DNA of 64,000 nucleotides from positions 62,001 through 126,000 of the forward strand of contig NZ_JAHHZN010000001.1 of NCBI RefSeq assembly GCF_018760735.1, given 5' to 3'. Under the pieces are notes generated by a model. That model saw only the letters and a program-made list of their open reading frames with translations. It searched no databases and had not been told where the DNA came from. Each line of letters opens with the position of its first letter. The first letter of the stretch is position 1. Below, in pieces: positions 62,345-64,000 of this stretch. A program made the position numbers and the translations under genes. Source of the DNA: Hymenobacter piscis. Lineage in GTDB: Bacteria > Bacteroidota > Bacteroidia > Cytophagales > Hymenobacteraceae.

Positions 62345-64000
62345 ATGCCCCACTCCTACCTTCGTCCGGCCGTGCTGGCGGCTCTGTTGGCCGCCAGTTC
62401 CTTTGCTGCCCGCGCCCAGCAGCCGGTTTCTTACCCGCTGCCTTCCGAGGGCGATAAGCAGGCCCTGGCCCAGTTGCTGGCCGACACGGCCTACATCCAG
62501 GAGCACTATACCAAAACGGAGTACCAGATTCCGATGCGCGACGGCGTGAAGCTCTACACCGTGGTGTACGCGCCCAAGGATGCCGGCCAGGTGAAGTATC
62601 CGATTATGCTCAACCGCACGCCGTATTCGGTGGGGCCGTACGGGCCGGGCAAGTACAAGAAGAGCCTGGGCCCCAGCTCCACGATGCTGCACGAAGGCTA
62701 CATTTTCGCCTACCAGGACGTGCGCGGCAAGTACATGTCGGAGGGCGAGTTCGTGAATATGCGGCCCGAAAAGGACACCTACAAAGGCAAAAACGACATC
62801 GACGAGGGCACCGACACCTTTGATACCATTGAGTACCTGGTGAAGAAGGGGCCTAAAAACAACGGCCGGGTGGGCCAATGGGGCATCAGCTACCCCGGGT
62901 TTTACACCGCCACCGGCCTGCTCAGCCGCCACCCCGCCCTCAAGGCCGCCTCGCCCCAGGCCCCCATTGCCGACTGGTTCTGGGACGATTTCCACCACAA
63001 CGGGGCCTTCTTCCTGCCCCACGCCTTCAACTTCCTGGCCTCCTTCGGCCTGCCCCGGCCCGCGCCCACGCCCACCGGCAACCCCCGCTTCAACCACGGC
63101 ACCCCCGACGGCTACGCGTTCTTCCTGAACATGGGCCCGCTCAAGAACGCCGACGCCCGCTACTACAAGGGCCAGGTGGCCTTCTGGAACGAGATGATGG
63201 CCCACCCCAACTACGATGCCTTCTGGCAGGAGCGCAACCTGCGGCCCCACCTCAAAAACCTCAACAAGCAAACGGCCGTGCTCACGGTGGGCGGCTTCAA
63301 CGACGCCGAGGACTTGTTCGGGGCCCTCAACATCTACAAGAGCATCGAGGAGCAGAACCGGGGCATGCAGAACAGCCTCGTGATGGGCCCCTGGGTGCAC
63401 GGCGGCTGGGCCCGCGGCACCGGCGAGCTGGTGGGCAACGTGGCCTACGGCGAGTCGCCTTCCATCTACTACCAGAAGGAAATCGAGGCGCCCTTCTTCA
63501 AGTCCTACCTCAAGGACGGCAAGCGGCCCAACGTGGCCGAGGCCACCGTCTTCGAGGGCGGCACCAACCAGTGGCGCACCTTCGATGCCTGGCCGCCCAG
63601 GCAGGCTCAGGAGCGCACGATGTACTTTCAGGCCGATGGCAAAATCGGGTTCGATAAGCCCGCCGCCGGGGCCGAATTCGACCAGTACCTCAGCGACCCG
63701 GCCCACCCGGTGCCTTCCAACGAAGGAATGGCCACGGGCATGACCCGCGAGTACATGACCGACGACCAGCGCTTCGCCTCCCGCCGCCCCGACGTGCTCA
63801 CCTACCAGACCGACGTGCTGACCGAAGACCTGACCCTGGCCGGCCCCATTGAGGCCCTGCTGCAAGTGGCCACCACCGGCACCGACGCCGATTGGGTGGT
63901 CAAAATCATTGACGTGTACCCCAACGATACGCCCGATAACCCGCGTCTGAACCCCGCCGTGAAGCTCGGCGGCTACCAGCAGATGGTGCGCTCGGAAGTG
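62345..64000 (+). CDS. CocE/NonD family hydrolase (3' end outside window)
   Basis: 552 codons are in the window and the frame is still open at the edge. Signal peptide MPHSYLRPAVLAALLAASSFAARAQ. An alpha/beta-hydrolase of the X-Pro dipeptidyl-peptidase / alpha-amino acid ester hydrolase family: RDGVKLYTVVYAP near 65, YAYQDVRGKYMSEGEF-type FAYQDVRGKYMSEGEF near 122, nucleophile S182 in GISYPG, and a C-terminal X-Pro-type jelly-roll that has begun (PIEALLQVATTGTDADWVVKI). The catalytic Asp and His are expected near 325 (GFNDAED) and 350 (GPWVHGGW). Divergent from the M14 gene; both may process peptides or esters outside the cell. Confidence 0.9.
   Translation, partial: MPHSYLRPAVLAALLAASSFAARAQQPVSYPLPSEGDKQALAQLLADTAYIQEHYTKTEYQIPMRDGVKLYTVVYAPKDAGQVKYPIMLNRTPYSVGPYGPGKYKKSLGPSSTMLHEGYIFAYQDVRGKYMSEGEFVNMRPEKDTYKGKNDIDEGTDTFDTIEYLVKKGPKNNGRVGQWGISYPGFYTATGLLSRHPALKAASPQAPIADWFWDDFHHNGAFFLPHAFNFLASFGLPRPAPTPTGNPRFNHGTPDGYAFFLNMGPLKNADARYYKGQVAFWNEMMAHPNYDAFWQERNLRPHLKNLNKQTAVLTVGGFNDAEDLFGALNIYKSIEEQNRGMQNSLVMGPWVHGGWARGTGELVGNVAYGESPSIYYQKEIEAPFFKSYLKDGKRPNVAEATVFEGGTNQWRTFDAWPPRQAQERTMYFQADGKIGFDKPAAGAEFDQYLSDPAHPVPSNEGMATGMTREYMTDDQRFASRRPDVLTYQTDVLTEDLTLAGPIEALLQVATTGTDADWVVKIIDVYPNDTPDNPRLNPAVKLGGYQQMVRSEV

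Noticed and set aside
62240..63865. Long minus-strand frame opposite the CocE-type gene
   Set aside because: The plus strand has a signal peptide and GISYPG nucleophile motif; the antisense frame lacks any domain.

Overview
The window comes from a GC-rich member of the Bacteroidota, most likely a Hymenobacter-like Cytophagales bacterium. The signs are promoters of the TTTG / TAnnTTTG type (clearest upstream of actA and rpsF), an alternative complex III (act) cluster joined to an aa3 oxidase, a secreted protein with a type IX secretion sorting tail, and gene neighbourhoods typical of the phylum (uppP-truB-ribF; RDD / SpoIIM / DUF4129 / DUF4350 / MoxR / DUF58). The genus is inferred from these features, not from a database match.

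Layout. 1-4.3 kb: cell-wall lipid recycling (uppP, cut by the window edge), tRNA modification (truB), flavin synthesis (ribF), and a two-subunit 3-oxoacid CoA-transferase. 4.3-9.2 kb: a small unknown protein, a GNAT-nitrilase fusion, and a secreted double-DUF4394 protein. 9.3-17.4 kb: an envelope cluster with an RDD protein facing SpoIIM-like, multi-pass membrane, DUF4129, DUF4350, MoxR ATPase and DUF58 proteins. 17.7-27.7 kb: a secreted GH20 hexosaminidase, a 1,299-residue putative outer-membrane protein and a very large NtrY-like sensor kinase. 27.8-45.6 kb, all on the minus strand: the terminal respiratory chain. actABCDEF (quinol:cytochrome c oxidoreductase) leads into coxB and coxA and ends at a terminator. 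A second unit follows with ctaA, ctaB, two subunit III genes, a subunit IV gene, an SCO-like protein, DUF420, a small CxxC protein and DUF983, ending at another terminator. 46-47.2 kb: rpsF-rpsR-rplI. 47.5-64 kb: a GSCFA protein with a huge low-complexity tail, a DUF255 protein, priA, two odd lipoproteins, a lipoprotein-type methyltransferase, queA, a small basic secreted protein, an M14 carboxypeptidase and, divergent from it, a CocE-type hydrolase cut by the window end.

Respiratory logic. Electrons from menaquinol would pass through ActC/ActF and the Fe-S and heme groups of ActB, ActA and ActE to the CuA site of CoxB and then to CoxA. CtaA and CtaB make heme A, and the SCO-like protein would help load copper.

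The most unusual feature is not a gene. At about 15 gene junctions, including inside the act operon and between rpsR and rplI, there are short low-complexity 'word' repeats of 6-8 bases, usually arranged as inverted arms, that start at or contain the stop codon of one gene and run close to the start of the next. Words differ from site to site but neighbouring sites share them. One copy sits in frame inside the M14 peptidase gene, and another supplies the last residues and stop of the SpoIIM-like gene. I found no transposase, CRISPR array, tRNA or rRNA gene.
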